Assembly: GCA_018340805.1 (NCBI GenBank) | Contig: JACMZG010001913.1 | Span: forward strand, 8,698,115-8,762,114 | Length of the DNA: 64,000 nt | Source: Microvelia longipes | Taxonomy: Eukaryota > Arthropoda > Insecta > Hemiptera > Veliidae | Direction: 5' to 3' | Part shown: one piece after another, positions 8,651 through 21,254 of the stretch | How the letters are laid out: every line of letters starts with the position of its first letter | Numbering within the stretch: position 1 is the first letter of the stretch | The notes under the pieces: model-generated | What the model was told of the DNA's origin: nothing | What the model saw: only the letters and a program-made list of their open reading frames with translations | Databases searched by the model: none | Position numbers and translations under genes: made by a program

Positions 8651-9955
8651 TGAAATTATTGTGCAGTCAACAACCCAAAATAATGACTCCGCAAACATTT
8701 CAAAAAATTACAAATCTTGAAAAAGTGTCTTAATCGGGCTGAAACTTTTTCACATGCACCACTAAAAATGCTTAACAAAAATAGGTTGTTACATTTTATT
8801 AGCAGTGTAAGTTCCGGTTTTATTGATTGACGTATATAACATAATGTAAAATATGTTTCGCGTTTTTTGACTAATAATTTCTAAAATTAGTTTATATCGT
8901 GGCATTATTTAAACTATTTATAAAAACTAGTAATATGACGAACTGATATAGAACAACAATCATGTGGCAGCGAAGCGGTTGCAAGGAGGCGTGGGGGCAG
9001 CGCGGTGGGGCCAAGAGGGCAAAGGCCTGTTTTTTTAATTTTTAATGCAGCTATTTTTTTTAATCGTTGTTGTTTAAAGTTCGCCTAAATCATATAATTT
9101 TGACAGTAGCATCATTATTAACGCAATTATAAATCTTGACAAAATTAATTTATAATTACAAAGACGTATTATTAATTTTCACGCTAAAATTTAAAACATT
9201 TATCTCACCTCCAAATTGAAAAAAATGAGACAATGCATTTCCTGTTAAAAAAGAAATGAAGCGAGTGCCTCGACACTCCTAGAAGTAAAGGACAATAGCA
9301 AATATTACACGATTCCAAAACACTAATTTAGCGTGAATAATACAGCGTCAGCACAAAATCAACAAACACCGCGTCTAATTTATAAATATCGTTTACAATC
9401 CGGGACAGTGAACTTGAAATTATCATATTTTTTTATGTCAAAGAAAATTATTCCTTTTTTATGTCAATCTTAGCTCAAGCTTAGTCAATCTTAGCAAAAA
9501 TTATTCTTGTTTTATTTCAAATTCTTTGGGATTTTTTGGTTTACTTGTAAATGGAGACAATTGAGATTTTGTTAATTATTTTTTAATTACCGAAATACAT
9601 TAGAATGAAAAAATGACGTCTTCAAGTGTGACGGATTAATTTCATAAAAATTATTAATAAAAGAAATTGTAGAACAAAAGGGAAGGATTTGATGCGAAAT
9701 CAAAACAAAAATATTAGCATATAAATGTAATTATGCTAAATATTTTTTTTAAACGAAAATAAAATCATTAGAAGAGTGTTGAACTTTTTTTTCTTTTCCT
9801 CGTTCATACCTTAGGTATATTGGAAAAGTTAGTGTTAGCACTGAAACACCGAAATCGTGATTTTTTAACTATATATTATCAGTTTCTTGTTTTATTTATG
9901 TTATTATTATGTTAGGTTATGTTATTATTATGTTATGTTATTCAGTTTATTATGT
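8651..9955. other. A+T-rich spacer, no gene seen
   Basis: No open frame of note on either strand. Contains a small CG-richer patch near 8,960-9,020 ('GGCAGCGAAGCGG') and a short TTATTATGTTA repeat near 9,895-9,950. Confidence 0.5.
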
Positions 9956-9959
9956 TTCA

Positions 9960-10250
9960 TGACCTCCTGAGGGGTTTTATTAAGTTGTCTGTTTGTAGGT
10001 GTGTGTATCATGGAAATATTTTTGGATGACATAAATAATGACTATTTTTGACTGAGCATAAGCGTAAAAAATTCATCAAACGCGGAATCAATTTTTGGAT
10101 CAATTTCAAATTTGACACGCATAGTCTTATGTGCGATCAACAAATGTTAAGTTTCATCTTATTATCAGAGCACCAGCAAATATTTTTTAACAATTGAAAC
10201 CTAGCACAATTGTTGTTCACATCAGATTTAAAGTTTAGTTGTGATGCAAA
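9960..10250 (+). repeat. DR1 dispersed repeat, decayed copy
   Basis: 'GACCTCCTGAGGGGTTTTA', 'AAGTTGTCTGTTTGTAGG' and 'AAGTTTCATCTTATTATCAG' follow DR1 order. Confidence 0.6.
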
Positions 10251-10344
10251 TTAAGCCAATTACTTTGAAAAAAAGAGTTTAGTTTTTTGTATATTTAAGT
10301 CATTTAGGAAATGTAAGAACTTTTAATTTTGACGAATAAACACT

Positions 10345-10599
10345 TGATTTATTGGCAATTTTTTTATCCATGAAAAATGTTTTTTCGTGTTTTGCACACG
10401 ATCTACAGGGAACCACTTATTACAAGAAAACTGGAATTTGTGCGATTTTCTAATATTTTGAGCGAGCTCATTCATATGAAGGACTCCACTCTGGATAGGC
10501 AGACTATGCTTTTTCTTTATAATTTAAGGTATATTTTCAAATAAACTTGGTTTGACGCTGTACAAAATGTCTCATTTTTTAGGCTTGGCTCTTGTACTA
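10345..10599. mobile_element. Copy of the 55-kb MITE (PIF/Harbinger-like), one end lost
   Basis: 'GTTTTGCACACGATCTACAG', 'AAGAAAACTGGAATTTGTGC' and 'CTCCACTCTGGATAGGCAG' match the complete 310-bp element at 55,181-55,490. The right terminus GGCTCTTGTACTA is present; the left terminus is not recognisable. Confidence 0.75.
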
Positions 10600-11099
10600 T
10601 GTGTTTAAACATGGTTTCCTGAAGCGAACTTTTCGCATGTTTATACAGCTTTAAGTAAAAACTAAAGCTAACAAAAATAAAAGCAAATTAGCTTTACTTT
10701 AATAAATTTATTACATTTTAATATCAAAAGTTGTTAAGTTGTTCAATAATTATTAAATGGTTTTAAACAATAGAAGATTTTACTATATATTAACGTGCCA
10801 AGTGCTTATAAAGTAAGATTTCATCAGCATTCCTCAAGAAATATCAGAAGTGATTACTGTTAAAGCGTATATCCTCATGACGGCCTCAGCACGAGGTGCT
10901 GGGTTCAAGGTACTTGGCGTCGTGAGTGACGGCATATTTTTTATATCTTCAAGTTTATAGCAATGACAGGGAAGTATAAATCTAATGCAATTGAAAAGGC
11001 ATTTATATTTTATTTGTTGGTATTGAAGAATGTCAACTGTTTTCTACTTCCTTACTGAGAGGATATTAGAAAGTAATAAATTCTAAAGATTATGCAAAG

Positions 11100-11310
11100 A
11101 TTTGGTTTTAATCATAGAGATATATACTAGAGAGAGCATAGCCTATATCATTACATTGAGAGGCCTGAAATATCTTTTTGGGGCTCTCAGGGGCTCTGTG
11201 CGACCTCAATGAAACCTCCTTAAAGAGTGAGTTAAGGTTATAATAAATCAATTGATTTCGGCTACCCGCACATTGTTTGTGTTTTGATTTGTAATTTAAC
11301 GTTCTACCAT
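11100..11310 (+). repeat. DR3 dispersed repeat
   Basis: About 210 bp matching 22,010-22,230 in the same orientation: 'TTTAATCATAGAGATATAT', 'GGGGCTCTCAGGGGCTCTG', 'GTTTGTGTTTTGATTTG'. In this copy it runs straight into the 75-bp array. Confidence 0.8.
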
Positions 11311-11324
11311 ATAAGTTGTTATTT

Positions 11325-11995
11325 GGTATTGATTATTTGATTATATTACCTATTATCTTTTTTATTTTGATTAGTAGAAATAAACAATAATTATTTTGCT
11401 TATCTTGTTATCAGTTTTGTTTATCTATTATCTTTTTTATTTTTATTAGTAGAAATAAAGATTAATTATTTTGCTTATCTTGTTATCAGTTTTGTTTATC
11501 TATTATCTTTTTTATTTTTATTAGGAATAAAGAATAATTCTTTTGCTTGTTTGTTATCAGTTTTGTTTACCTATTATCTTTCTATTTTGGTTAGTAGGAA
11601 TAAAGAATAATTCTTTTTGCTTATCTTGTTATCAGTTTTGTTTACCTATTATCTTTTTTATGATTAGTAGAAATAAAGATTAATTTTTTGCTTATCTTGT
11701 TATCAGTTTTGTTTACCTATTATCTCTTTTATTTTGGTTAGTAGGAATAAAGAATAATTCTTTTGCTTGTCTTGTTATCAGTTTTGTTTACCTATTATCT
11801 CTTCTATTTTGGTTAGTAGGAATAAAGAATAATTCTTTTGCTTATCTTGTTATCAGTTTTGTTTACCTATTATCTCTTTTATTTTGATTAGTAGAAATAA
11901 AGATTAATTATTTTGCTTATCTTGTTATCAGTTTTATTAAACCTGTAGTATCTTTTTTTTATTAATAGGAATAAATATTTTTTTTCTTATCTTGT
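11325..11995. repeat. 75-bp minisatellite, about 9 copies
   Basis: Unit contains 'TTGCTTATCTTGTTATCAG', 'TTTTGTTTACCTATTATC' and 'TTAGTAGGAATAAAGAATAA'. The last unit is decayed and grades into T-rich sequence. Confidence 0.95.
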
Positions 11996-11999
11996 TATC

Positions 12000-12780
12000 A
12001 CCTTCGTTCACTTTCAGTTTTATAAATCTTTTTCAGCTTGTTTTTACCGTTGTGATATGTTGAAAAAGGCAATTTAATATTTCTAAACGATTAGGAAGCC
12101 TGAAGAATTCCTTTTTTTCCGTAGAAATAGATTTAACTACTTTTATCTTTATTCTTTTTGTAAAGGAAAAACGAGAAAAAGTCTAAAGAATGTCTTTAAT
12201 ATTCTGAAGGACGTTTTATTTTTCATCAAGATCCCTTGGTTGACTTGTCGTTAAAAAAGGTTATACCTATACGATTTAAAATCGTTTTAGTGGAAACTTT
12301 TAAAAAAGATCCTGATCCAAAAGAAAAACCTTTTTCTGACTTCTTTTTCCGGTTGTAAGATCAAGAAAAGAAAGATAAAAAAGACGTATATATATAAAAC
12401 TTACGGATATTCTTCACCTTTTTTTTATTCTTCCTTTATGCCTTTTATAAGCCTCTAGAGAAGAATAAGAAAAAACGGAATTCTTTAAGTTACACCAGAT
12501 TTTTCACCCCTTTAACAAAAAAATAAATCTTTTTGCCTTCTTTCAACGTCAATTGAAAATTAAAATTGGCCTTTACTGCTTTTCTTTATCTCGATTGCTA
12601 TTGTGTTTTTGTTGTGTTTTTCTTATTCTTAACGTTGTTATTTTTTGAAGCAGAAATTTTTGTTTTTATGTCGAGTTGTTTTATTATTTTTTTTTTGGCT
12701 TTTCCTTTTGAATAAGAAAAGTAATTTTATAATAATTACAGTTTAAATATAAATAAAAACTGCATTGGTTCCTGAATAAA
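12000..12780. other. T/A-rich spacer, no gene seen
   Basis: Rich in short AAAGAAAAA/TTTTTCTTT tracts. No convincing reading frame, RNA gene or repeat match. Confidence 0.5.
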
Positions 12781-12782
12781 TA

Positions 12783-13225
12783 ACCCCTACCTTGGGTTGG
12801 AGTAATGCACTATTTTTCCCACCTAGATTCGATCAGGGTTAAACGGTATCTCGACTCAAGACGGATCATGCCTCCTGGAATGTCGAATTAGATGAGCCAC
12901 TGTCTTGGTTTAGACAGTTTTGATCTGGGTCATACCAGAGGAGTGTAATAATGAACTAATTATTCCTTCATAGATTCGATCTGAGTTGAACGGTATCTCG
13001 ACTCAAGATGAATCATTCAGCATTTTTGATCTGGGTCATACCAGAGGGGTGTAATAATGAACTAATTATTCCTACCTAGATTCGATCTGAGTTGAACAGT
13101 GTCTCGACTCAAAATGAATCATTCCTCCTAGAATGTCGAATTAGATGAGCCACTGTCTTGGTTTTGACAGCTTTGATCTGGGTCATACCAGGGGGCTATA
13201 ATAATAAAGTTATTACTCCTTGGGT
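12783..13225. repeat. Long-unit tandem repeat, three copies (about 110-180 bp)
   Basis: Each copy has 'TAGATTCGATCTGAGTTGAA', 'GTATCTCGACTCAAGATG', 'TTTTGATCTGGGTCATACC' and 'GTGTAATAATGAACTAATTA'. The middle copy lacks the 'GAATTAGATGAGCCACTG' part, so the length difference is an internal deletion. Confidence 0.88.
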
Positions 13226-13690
13226 GCGTGAAAGGAGTCATGACTTCAGGTAAAGTATTGATTCCCGAAATTTTGGTCCAACTTTTCATTCTTCTATGCT
13301 TCACTATCTATCTATCGTAACATCGATTTTACTTATTGCCCATGTTATACGATAATTTAAAAATTCTTCGATGTATAAATGATTTACCAGACGAAAGAAA
13401 TATTAAATGATAGTGATAGAGACTTAATTTTTGGATTACCCTTCTCGAATGGAACCGTTCACCTTTTAATTTGTTACGTACTTTATTCTTTACGTATAAG
13501 AATGCTGCAGTTTCTTGTATTTTGTATGCTTACATGTACCTTAATTTATTAGCACAATGTATTTATTATGTTGTGTTCTTGTATTTTAATTCTTATACGA
13601 CTTATATCGTGACAACTGATAATCAAATAATTAAGTAAATAAAGCACATCGCTTGGTTATATTCATAATATACCACAGTAGTAATAGTAG
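13226..13690. other. Spacer, no gene seen
   Basis: A+T-rich; ends in an imperfect (TAG/TAA)n stretch that abuts the 3' end of the SINE-B copy. Confidence 0.45.
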
Positions 13691-13696
13691 TAATAA

Positions 13697-14235
13697 GTGG
13701 GATTGGTGGTAACTACCAAGCAAGTAGGCCACGTTGTTAGGCCTTTTTTAGCTCCCTTAGATAGTGTTCTACTCCTTTTAATTTCAAGTGTAGTTATATT
13801 TCATCTAATCTAGACAGAAGAAACTTGAATTTGTATGGTTCCTCTCATGATTTTGCAAGCGATCATACACTACTGACTCATATAGTCTTGTGAAAAATAG
13901 GAACAACACTTGGCCTTACTGTTAAACCAAACCTCCACACACTTTAAACTACCAGGCAGACACACTATAGTATTAAAATGAATCTATTATGAGGGTCCTA
14001 AATTTTGCCTATACCCTGTTTCATATAGGGTAAGGGATCTTTAACGAGTACCTGGCAACGCACATGCTCGATATTACCGGCTTTACGTCCCTTCTGAAGG
14101 ACGTGGCACGCGGAATTTTTACCCCTTTTATGGACAGAGGCTTTTGCTGGGATTGACCCATGACTTAATAAACTCGGAAGTCCTCTCAATCTGTGTATTG
14201 GCCTCGTATCTTAACAATTACACCACGGGTGACTC
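13697..14235 (-). mobile_element. SINE-B, long tRNA-headed SINE (about 540 bp)
   Basis: On the minus strand it begins GAGTCACCCGTGGTGTAA (A box region), with a B box at 14,149-14,159 (GGGTCAATCCC). A conserved core 'ACGTCCTTCAGAAGGGACG' and 'TAAAGCCGGTAATATCGAG' follows, then 'CCTTACCCTATATGAAACAG'. The far 3' part includes 'AGATTAGATGAAATATAAC'. The copy at 52,696-53,236 is collinear throughout. A 63-codon frame inside is a shadow: the same frame in the second copy reads related residues, as expected of a shared SINE core. Confidence 0.88.
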
Positions 14236-14479
14236 TTGATAATAATATTATTATAAATCATATATTTGTTTAAGAAAATACAATCTTGTACAAATAGAAA
14301 TCTGTGCTGTAAATAAACATGCTTTTGATGCTTCTAATCAAATTAAGAAAAATTAAACAATACCTAATAAATAATAAAAGTAAAATAATATGCGTTGCTT
14401 CCTTTTTTTTAAATAAACATCTTTTAGAAAATAAAATTTATAGATGAACTTGTCTTATAATTAAAGACTTGGCTATATA

Positions 14480-15045
14480 ATAATACAGTTTTTTCATAGT
14501 GACAAGATCTGGGTTAGTAAATATTTTCGTGAAGAAGGATTTTTTTCCTTAATACATCCTGTAAATAATGTTCTCTTATATCTGATAAAACATTACATTC
14601 TAGTAAAAAGTGGTTCATTGAATCATCATATGAATTACAAAGTTTGCAATAAGTATCTGAATCGAATCTATAATTTTTTCCGTCAATGTATAAAGTAGTT
14701 ATTTGGGGATTACCGATCCTAATTTGACTTATTGTTCTAGTGATATTTAAACCAACTCTAAATTTCAGATAAGATTCTCCGTTCGTTGAAAAGGTAGAAA
14801 TTTCTTTATATAAAGGAGAATAAGACGATTTAAGAACTCTCTCAACATCTAATTGGTGTAAATAATTATTAAAATTGTTTAACAGGGTAGGAGTAGCTGC
14901 AATAAGCTCATTTAAGTTTAAATTTAGCACATACTCGCTATTTATTTTATTGAGGAAGCTTTCCAACTGAGACACCCAATTATACTGCTCATTGTTAATT
15001 GCTTTTGACTTAATATGAAGTAGAGATTGAAATAATATATAATGA
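14480..15045 (-). pseudogene. LINE (non-LTR retrotransposon) ORF2 C-terminal fragment
   Basis: An open frame of 153 codons (14,514-14,975) is the far C-terminus of a non-LTR reverse-transcriptase polyprotein. Near its end it has the CCHC-like motif seen at ORF2 C-termini: CKLC, eight residues, then H-x4-C (HFLLEC), followed by a helical tail. Reading continues upstream of the first Met (residues KSKAINNEQYNWV) to about 15,040, then homology stops. The fragment is therefore 5'-truncated, as is common for LINE insertions. No RT domain is present here. It could not act alone. Clade cannot be assigned from this piece. Confidence 0.8.
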
Positions 15046-15049
15046 TTTA

Positions 15050-16260
15050 TAACAATATATAATGGTATAAAATAATATATAATATACCATTATTTCACAC
15101 ACTAGCCTTTCACACTCTAATTACTGTATTGGTTCCCAGCACATTTTCTCCGTATTTTTCTAATCTTCCAAAAATTAAAATGTATCTGAGCTTTCTCCTT
15201 ATATTCCCCCCCCCCTTTTTTCCTCTGGCTACTGCCAATTGGAGCAGTTATCTAAAATAATAGTAGTGTCCCTTCTCAAAACATACCCGTACCATTTTAG
15301 TCTGTTTCCCCGTATTATAAGGGATTGAAGATTTAAATATGAAGTAGAGATTACTTCTTTAAGTAAACTTGAATTGACAAAAAGTATGCTGTACAAAATG
15401 ACTTACAGTGTTGTCAGGGTAGGGATTTTTTTTGTTACTTAATAAAACAGTTTTTTTTGTTAAAAAAGTGGGCCGAAAGCATTGTGATTTTGGCGGGCTG
15501 TCAACTGATTTTAGCCGTGTGTTAAAATATATTTCTATTTAAATATTTATTTGTTTAACTAATTAAGTTAATTGTACTTTTCACGTTGTTTCTTTTCTAT
15601 TATTTCTTGTTTAATTATTTTTTATCTATTTTCATTAAAAGTAATTTTAAACAAGTTTTAATCAAAACATCTTAAAATCTTCTATATAACTTTTCCAAGT
15701 AATTAGTTTTTTTTAATAAAAAGAAAAAAAGATGCTTTTGTTCAAAAATAGTATAAGCTAGGAGGAAAAAGATTGTCAGTACTTAAATAAAAAGCAAAGA
15801 AAGAATAAATGAAGATGTTTATTAAAAGAAGGTATGAAGTGAAAAAGAGAACTTTTTTGCAAAGGGTGGTTAATTAGGCAACTCGAGAAGTTTTTTGGGC
15901 GTAGGCTTCGTCCTTAAGGGCCTTTCAAAGGCTTCTTGAATACCTGGCTCTAAGATGTTCATATACTCTCACAATAGCATACCCTACTATTGAACCTATA
16001 TAAAATATGCTATAGAACTAAAATTTAAAGCTTTTATTATATTTGTTAATATACAAAGTTAAATTTATGTTTTTTTTTAATTTTTTATTTCACACTATTA
16101 TAGTATATATTTTTGACTTTTGATTTTGAATGAGCACTAGTGGAGTTGTTCACAATTAAAGGAACAAAGAAAAGAGTCTCCTCAAAACTATTAATTTATT
16201 CAAAGTGTTTTCTAATTTTTGAACTTTTACATTCTAGGCTTATTCTAAAGTTTGATTTAT
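15050..16260. other. A+T-rich spacer, no gene seen
   Basis: Contains small TA-rich inverted repeats near 15,040-15,105 and a C9 tract near 15,209. Nothing coding. Confidence 0.45.
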
Positions 16261-16264
16261 TTAT

Positions 16265-18520
16265 TTTAAACTTATTCTAGAACTTATAGATTAATTTTTA
16301 ATTTATCTTCTACACTTATCCTGGAACTCTTTCCTTTTAACTATCTAGAACTTATTCATTCTAGATATAAATGTTATTCATTCTTAACTTATTCTAGAAC
16401 TTATAGATTTATATTTTTAATTTATCTCTACACTTATCCTGGAACTTTTCATTTTAAACTATTCTAGAACTTATTCATTCTAGATATAAATGTTATTCAT
16501 TCTTAACTTATTCTAGAACTTATAGATTTAATATTTTAATTTATCTTCTACACTTATCCTGGAACTCTTTCCTTTTAAACTATTCTAGAACTTATCATTC
16601 TAGATATAAAGTTATTCTTCTTAACTTATTCTAGAACTTATAGATTTAATATTTTAATTTATCTTCTACACTTATCCTGGAACTCTTTCCTTTTAAACTA
16701 TTCTAGAACTTATTCTTTCTAGATATAAATGTTATTCATTTCTTAACTTATTCTAGAACTTATAGATTTAATATTTTAATTTATCTTCTACACTTATCCT
16801 GGAACTTTTTCATTTTAAACTATTCTAGAACTTATTCTTCTAGATAAATGTATCATTCTTTAACTTATTCTAGAACTTATAGATTTAATATTTTAATTTA
16901 TCTTCTACACTTATCCTGGAACTCTTTCTTTTAAAACTATTCTAGAACTTATTCATTCTAGATATAAATGTTATTCATTCTTAACTTATTTTAGAACTTA
17001 TAGATTTAATATTTTAATTTATCTTCTACACTTATCCTGGAACTCTTTCCTTTTAAACTATTCTAGAACTTATTCTTTCTAGATATAAATGTTATTCATT
17101 CTTAACTTATTTAGAACTTATAGATTAAATATTTTAATTTATCTTCTACACTTATCCTGGAACTCTTTCCTTTTAAACTATTCTAGAACTTATTCTTTCT
17201 AGATATAAATGTTATTCATTCTTAACTTATTTTAGAACTTATAGATTTAATATTTTAATTTATCTTCTACACTTATCCTGGAACTCTTTCCTTTTAAACT
17301 ATTCTAGACTTATTCTTTCTAGATATAAATGTTATTCATTCTTAACTTATTTAGAACTTATAGATTTAATATTTTAATTTATCTTCTACACTTATCCTGG
17401 AACTCTTTCCTTTTTAAACTATTCTAGAACTTATTCTTTCTAGATATAAATGTTATTCATTCTTAACTTATTTTAGAACTTATAGATTTAATATTTTACT
17501 TTATCTTCTACACTTATCTGGAACTTTTCATTTTAAACTATTCTAGAACTTATTCTTTCTAGATATAAATGTTATTCATTCTTAACTTATTTAGAACTTA
17601 TAGATTTAATATTTTACTTTATCTTCTACACTTATCCTGGAACTCTTTCCTTTTAAACTATTCTAGAACTTATTCTTTCTAGATATAAATGTTATTCATT
17701 CTTAACTTATTTTAGAACTTATAGATTTAATATTTTAATTTATCTTCTACACTTATCCTGGAACTTTTTCATTTTAAACTATTCTAGAACTTATTCTTAC
17801 TAGATATAAATGTTATTCATTCTTAACTTATTCTAGAACTTATAGATTTAATATTTTAATTTATCTTCTACACTTATCCTGGAACTCTTTCCTTTTAAAC
17901 TATTCTAGAACTTATTCTTTCTAGATATAAATGTTATTCATTCTTAACTTATTTTAGAACTTATAGATTTAATATTTTACTTTATCTTCTACACTTATCC
18001 TGGAACTTTTTCATTTTAAACTATTCTAGAACTTATTCTTTCTAGATATAAATGTTATTTCTTTTACTTATTCTAAAACTTATAGATTTAATATTTTAAT
18101 TTATCTTCTACACTTATCCTGGAACTCTTTCCTTTTAAACTATTCTAGAACTTATTCTTTCTAGATATAAATGTTATTCATTCTTAACTTATTCTAGAAC
18201 TTATAGATTTAATATTTTAATTTATCTTCTACACTTATCCTGGAACTCTTTCCTTTTAAACTATTCTAGAACTTATTCTTTCTAGATATAAATGTTATTC
18301 ATTCTTAACTTATTTTAGAACTTATAGATTTAATATTTTACTTTATCTTCTACACTTATCCTGGAACTTTTTCATTTTAAACTATTCTAGAACTTATTCA
18401 TTCTAGATTCCGTTTTTCTTTCTTTCTTTTTTTTCTGTTCTTATTCATTCTAGATATATGTATATCTTATTCATTCTTAACTTATTCTAAAACTTATTAT
18501 CAGACTTATTTCTATAAATA
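16265..18520. repeat. 120-bp satellite, about 18 units
   Basis: Unit of about 120 bp: 'ATTCTAGAACTTATAGATTT', 'AATATTTTAATTTATCTTC', 'TACACTTATCCTGGAACTC', 'TTTCCTTTTAAACTATTC', 'TAGAACTTATTCTTTCTAG', 'ATATAAATGTTATTCATTC'. Spacing of the CCTGGAACTC phrase (17,040; 17,160; 17,279; 17,400) sets the period. Units differ by TTCTAGAA versus TTTTAGAA and by small deletions. The array carries one to three TTCTAGAA-like palindromes per unit. The 3' edge breaks into a CTTT-rich stretch at about 18,410. Confidence 0.97.
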
Positions 18521-18524
18521 AATC

Positions 18525-19130
18525 TAACTCAATGTCCACTTTGAGGCATTAATTCAAACTTGTGACGCTCATAACTTAACTAATATCTCTTTAACTCTCA
18601 CCTTTCGACGGAAATAAAACAAAACACAAAAATATATAATTTAATATTTTATCTGAACGGCAGATCAAAATCAATTTCAAGTCGTAAAAAATTCAAACCC
18701 TAAAAACAACTGATTTTTTTCTTCTCGTGAAAATGACTATTTTTTGAGAGGGAAAGAAGTCTATAAAATTGATATTAGGGTTTAATACGGGAGTTGTTGC
18801 GCTATTAGGGTTTGGCTTTTATCTTGCTGTTATATATAAAAATTGTTCACACATCTCTTATCACGTTTATCTGGTGAAATAATGCACACTTGTTGCCTCT
18901 GTGTGTATTAGCTACATTATAAATAATTTTTCTTTTTCAATTGGATTTTCTTTTTTTTATAATATCCTTTGAAGGTTTTTTTTTTTATGGAACTTTGTCC
19001 ATAAAAACTATAATTTAGGCTGCAAATTAAGTATTAAGACCTAGCAAGAGCTTTTCTGTATAAGTCATCTTAAAGAGTAAGCGAACGTAGACGAGTAATT
19101 GGTCTCTAGCACCTTGTTACCATAAGTGAT
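18525..19130. other. Spacer, no gene seen
   Basis: Mostly A+T-rich. 'TTAGGGTTT' occurs at about 18,776 and 18,804 as isolated single copies, not an array. Confidence 0.4.
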
Positions 19131-19134
19131 ACTT

Positions 19135-19340
19135 AAGTCTATCCAAGACCAAGATCGAGACCTGGGTCCACTTAGGACCAGGATTTAGACCTAGCTAGGT
19201 CTACTCAGAACCCGGATCGAGATCTTGGTCAACTTATGAACAGGATTTAGACCTAGCTAGGTCTACTCAGAACCCGAACCGAGACCTTGGTCAACTTATG
19301 ACCAGGATTTAGACCTAGCTAGGTCTACTCAGAACAAAGG
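19135..19340. repeat. 64-bp tandem repeat, about three copies
   Basis: Units contain 'GACCTAGCTAGGTCTACTC' (an inverted repeat), 'AGAACCCGGATCGAGATC' and 'TTGGTCAACTTATGAACAG'. Confidence 0.93.
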
Positions 19341-19504
19341 TCTTAACACTTAAAATCGCAGACATTAATTCCTGATGTCAAACTGAGAGACCTAAATATT
19401 GGTTCATAAGTCTTGAAATGATAATTGCATTGGGCATTATGCCATCTATTCATAAAGAAAAATGTATAATAAAATATATATATTGTAGTAAAATACATAC
19501 GATA

Positions 19505-19605
19505 AAAAATTGTAGAATAGAGAAAATCTTTATTTGAAATTAATAAAACATAAAAATTGTTTAATAGAGAAAATCTTTATTTGACATTAATAAAACATAA
19601 TAATG
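19505..19605. repeat. Direct duplication of about 52 bp
   Basis: 'AATAGAGAAAATCTTTATTT' and 'AATTAATAAAACATAA' occur twice in tandem. Confidence 0.85.
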
Positions 19606-19799
19606 GCGGTGTAACCAAGTTAGTTTTAGTGAATTCAGTCGAAATCCACTGTATCATCATACATAATCTCTTACATAGTTAGTAAAGTATGTAATCCTAA
19701 GTCTAAACTTAGTTTAGGCTGTGAGGAAAGTACCTAATTTATTTGATTAACAACACAATTCCAACGTTTATTTAAAACATAATTTTCACCTAAAACAAG

Positions 19800-19925
19800 A
19801 GATCTACAGCTTCTTGACCGCTACGCTCCGTCGGCGCTAAAGGGCCGTTTAACGGCCCCGTGCCTTCTTGCGACCGCTTCGTGGCTACTTAGTTGTACTA
19901 AATCAGTTTGTCATATTACTAGTTT
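19800..19925. repeat. GC-richer dispersed fragment
   Basis: 'TTCTTGACCGCTACGCTCCG' and 'ATCAGTTTGTCATATTAC' weakly match 59,780-59,915 ('ATCAGTTTGTTACATTAC'). Related GGCC palindromes (GGGCCGTTTAACGGCCC) are present. Family unknown. Confidence 0.4.
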
Positions 19926-20087
19926 AAATAAGTGATTCTTGTTTTTTATAGTTAACTCACGAGGAAAGCCAATAAAGTTAAATACTTCTCGGGAGCAACG
20001 ACTTGTTTTCCCAATGATAAGTTTAAGATTTTAGCTTCAGATAGTAGAAAATAGTATAATAACATCCGGCGAGTTATAAACCTTTGT

Positions 20088-21250
20088 CTTAAATCATTAC
20101 CCGTTTGTCTTATCATTATAAACATTACCCATTTGTCTTATCATTATAAACATTACCCGTTTGTCTTATCATTATAAACAATACCTATTTGTCTTATCCT
20201 TATAAACATTACCCATTTGTCTCATCATTATAAAACAATACCCATTTGTCTTATCATTATAAACAATACCACTCATTTATCCCATTTGTCTTATCATTAT
20301 AAAACAATTGCCCATTTGTCTCATAGTCTTATCATTATAAACATTCCCATTTGTCCCATTTGTCTTATCATTATAAACATTTGTCTTATCATTATAAATT
20401 ACATTTGTCTTATCATTATAAATTGTCCATTATAAAAATTAACATTTTCTTATCATTATAAACATTACCCATTTGTCTTATCATTATAAACATACCCATT
20501 GTCTTATCATTATAAAACCATTTGTCTTATCATTATAAACAATACCATATCATTATAAAAATATTTGTCTTATCATTATAAACCATTTGCTTATCATTAT
20601 AAACATTACATTTGTCTTATCATTATAAACATTCCCCATTTGATCATTATAAAAATTAACCATTTGTCTTATCATTATAAACATTACCCATTTGTCTTAT
20701 CATTATAAACATTACCCATTTGTCTTATCATTATAAAAATTAACCATTTGTCTTATCATTATAAACATTACCCATTTGTCTTATCATTATAAACATTACC
20801 CATTTTCTTATCATTATAAAAATTAACATTATTATAAACATTACCATTGTCTTATCATTTATAAACATTACCCATTTGTCTTATCATTATAAACATTACC
20901 ATTGTCTGTCTTCATTATAAACATTACCCATTTGTCTTATCATTATAAAATTACCCATTATCATTATAAAAATTACCATTTGTCTTATCATTATAATTCC
21001 CATTTGTCTTATCATTATAAACATTACCCATTTGTCTTATCATTATAAACCATTTGTCTTATCATTATAAAATTACCCATTTGTCTTATCATTATAAACA
21101 TTACCCATTTGTCTTATCATTATAAAAATTAACCATTTGTCTTATTCATTATAAACATTACCCATTTCTTATCATTTGTGTCTTATCATTAAACATTACC
21201 CATTTGTCTTATCATAATAAACATTTCCCATTTGTCTTATCATCGCAAAA
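20088..21250. repeat. 28-bp minisatellite, about 40 copies
   Basis: Unit 'CCCATTTGTCTTATC' plus 'ATTATAAACATTA'. Many units are shortened, so the array looks old or prone to slippage. The 72-codon frame at its 5' part is repeat-derived. Confidence 0.96.
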
Positions 21251-21254
21251 CGTA

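Noticed and set aside
10860..10945. B-box-like 'GCTGGGTTCAAGGTAC' suggesting another tRNA or SINE
   Set aside because: No A box at proper distance and no second copy in the window.
13998..14189. 63-codon frame with a similar peptide in the 52.7-kb region
   Set aside because: The similarity comes from the shared SINE-B core, which is a Pol III retroposon; both frames are short and lie within it.
18770..18812. TTAGGG motifs as interstitial telomere
   Set aside because: Only isolated single TTAGGG copies, no tandem array.
20088..21250. Regular 28-bp units considered as a CRISPR array
   Set aside because: There are no unique spacers between repeats, the setting is eukaryotic, and no cas-like gene is near. 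It is a plain minisatellite.
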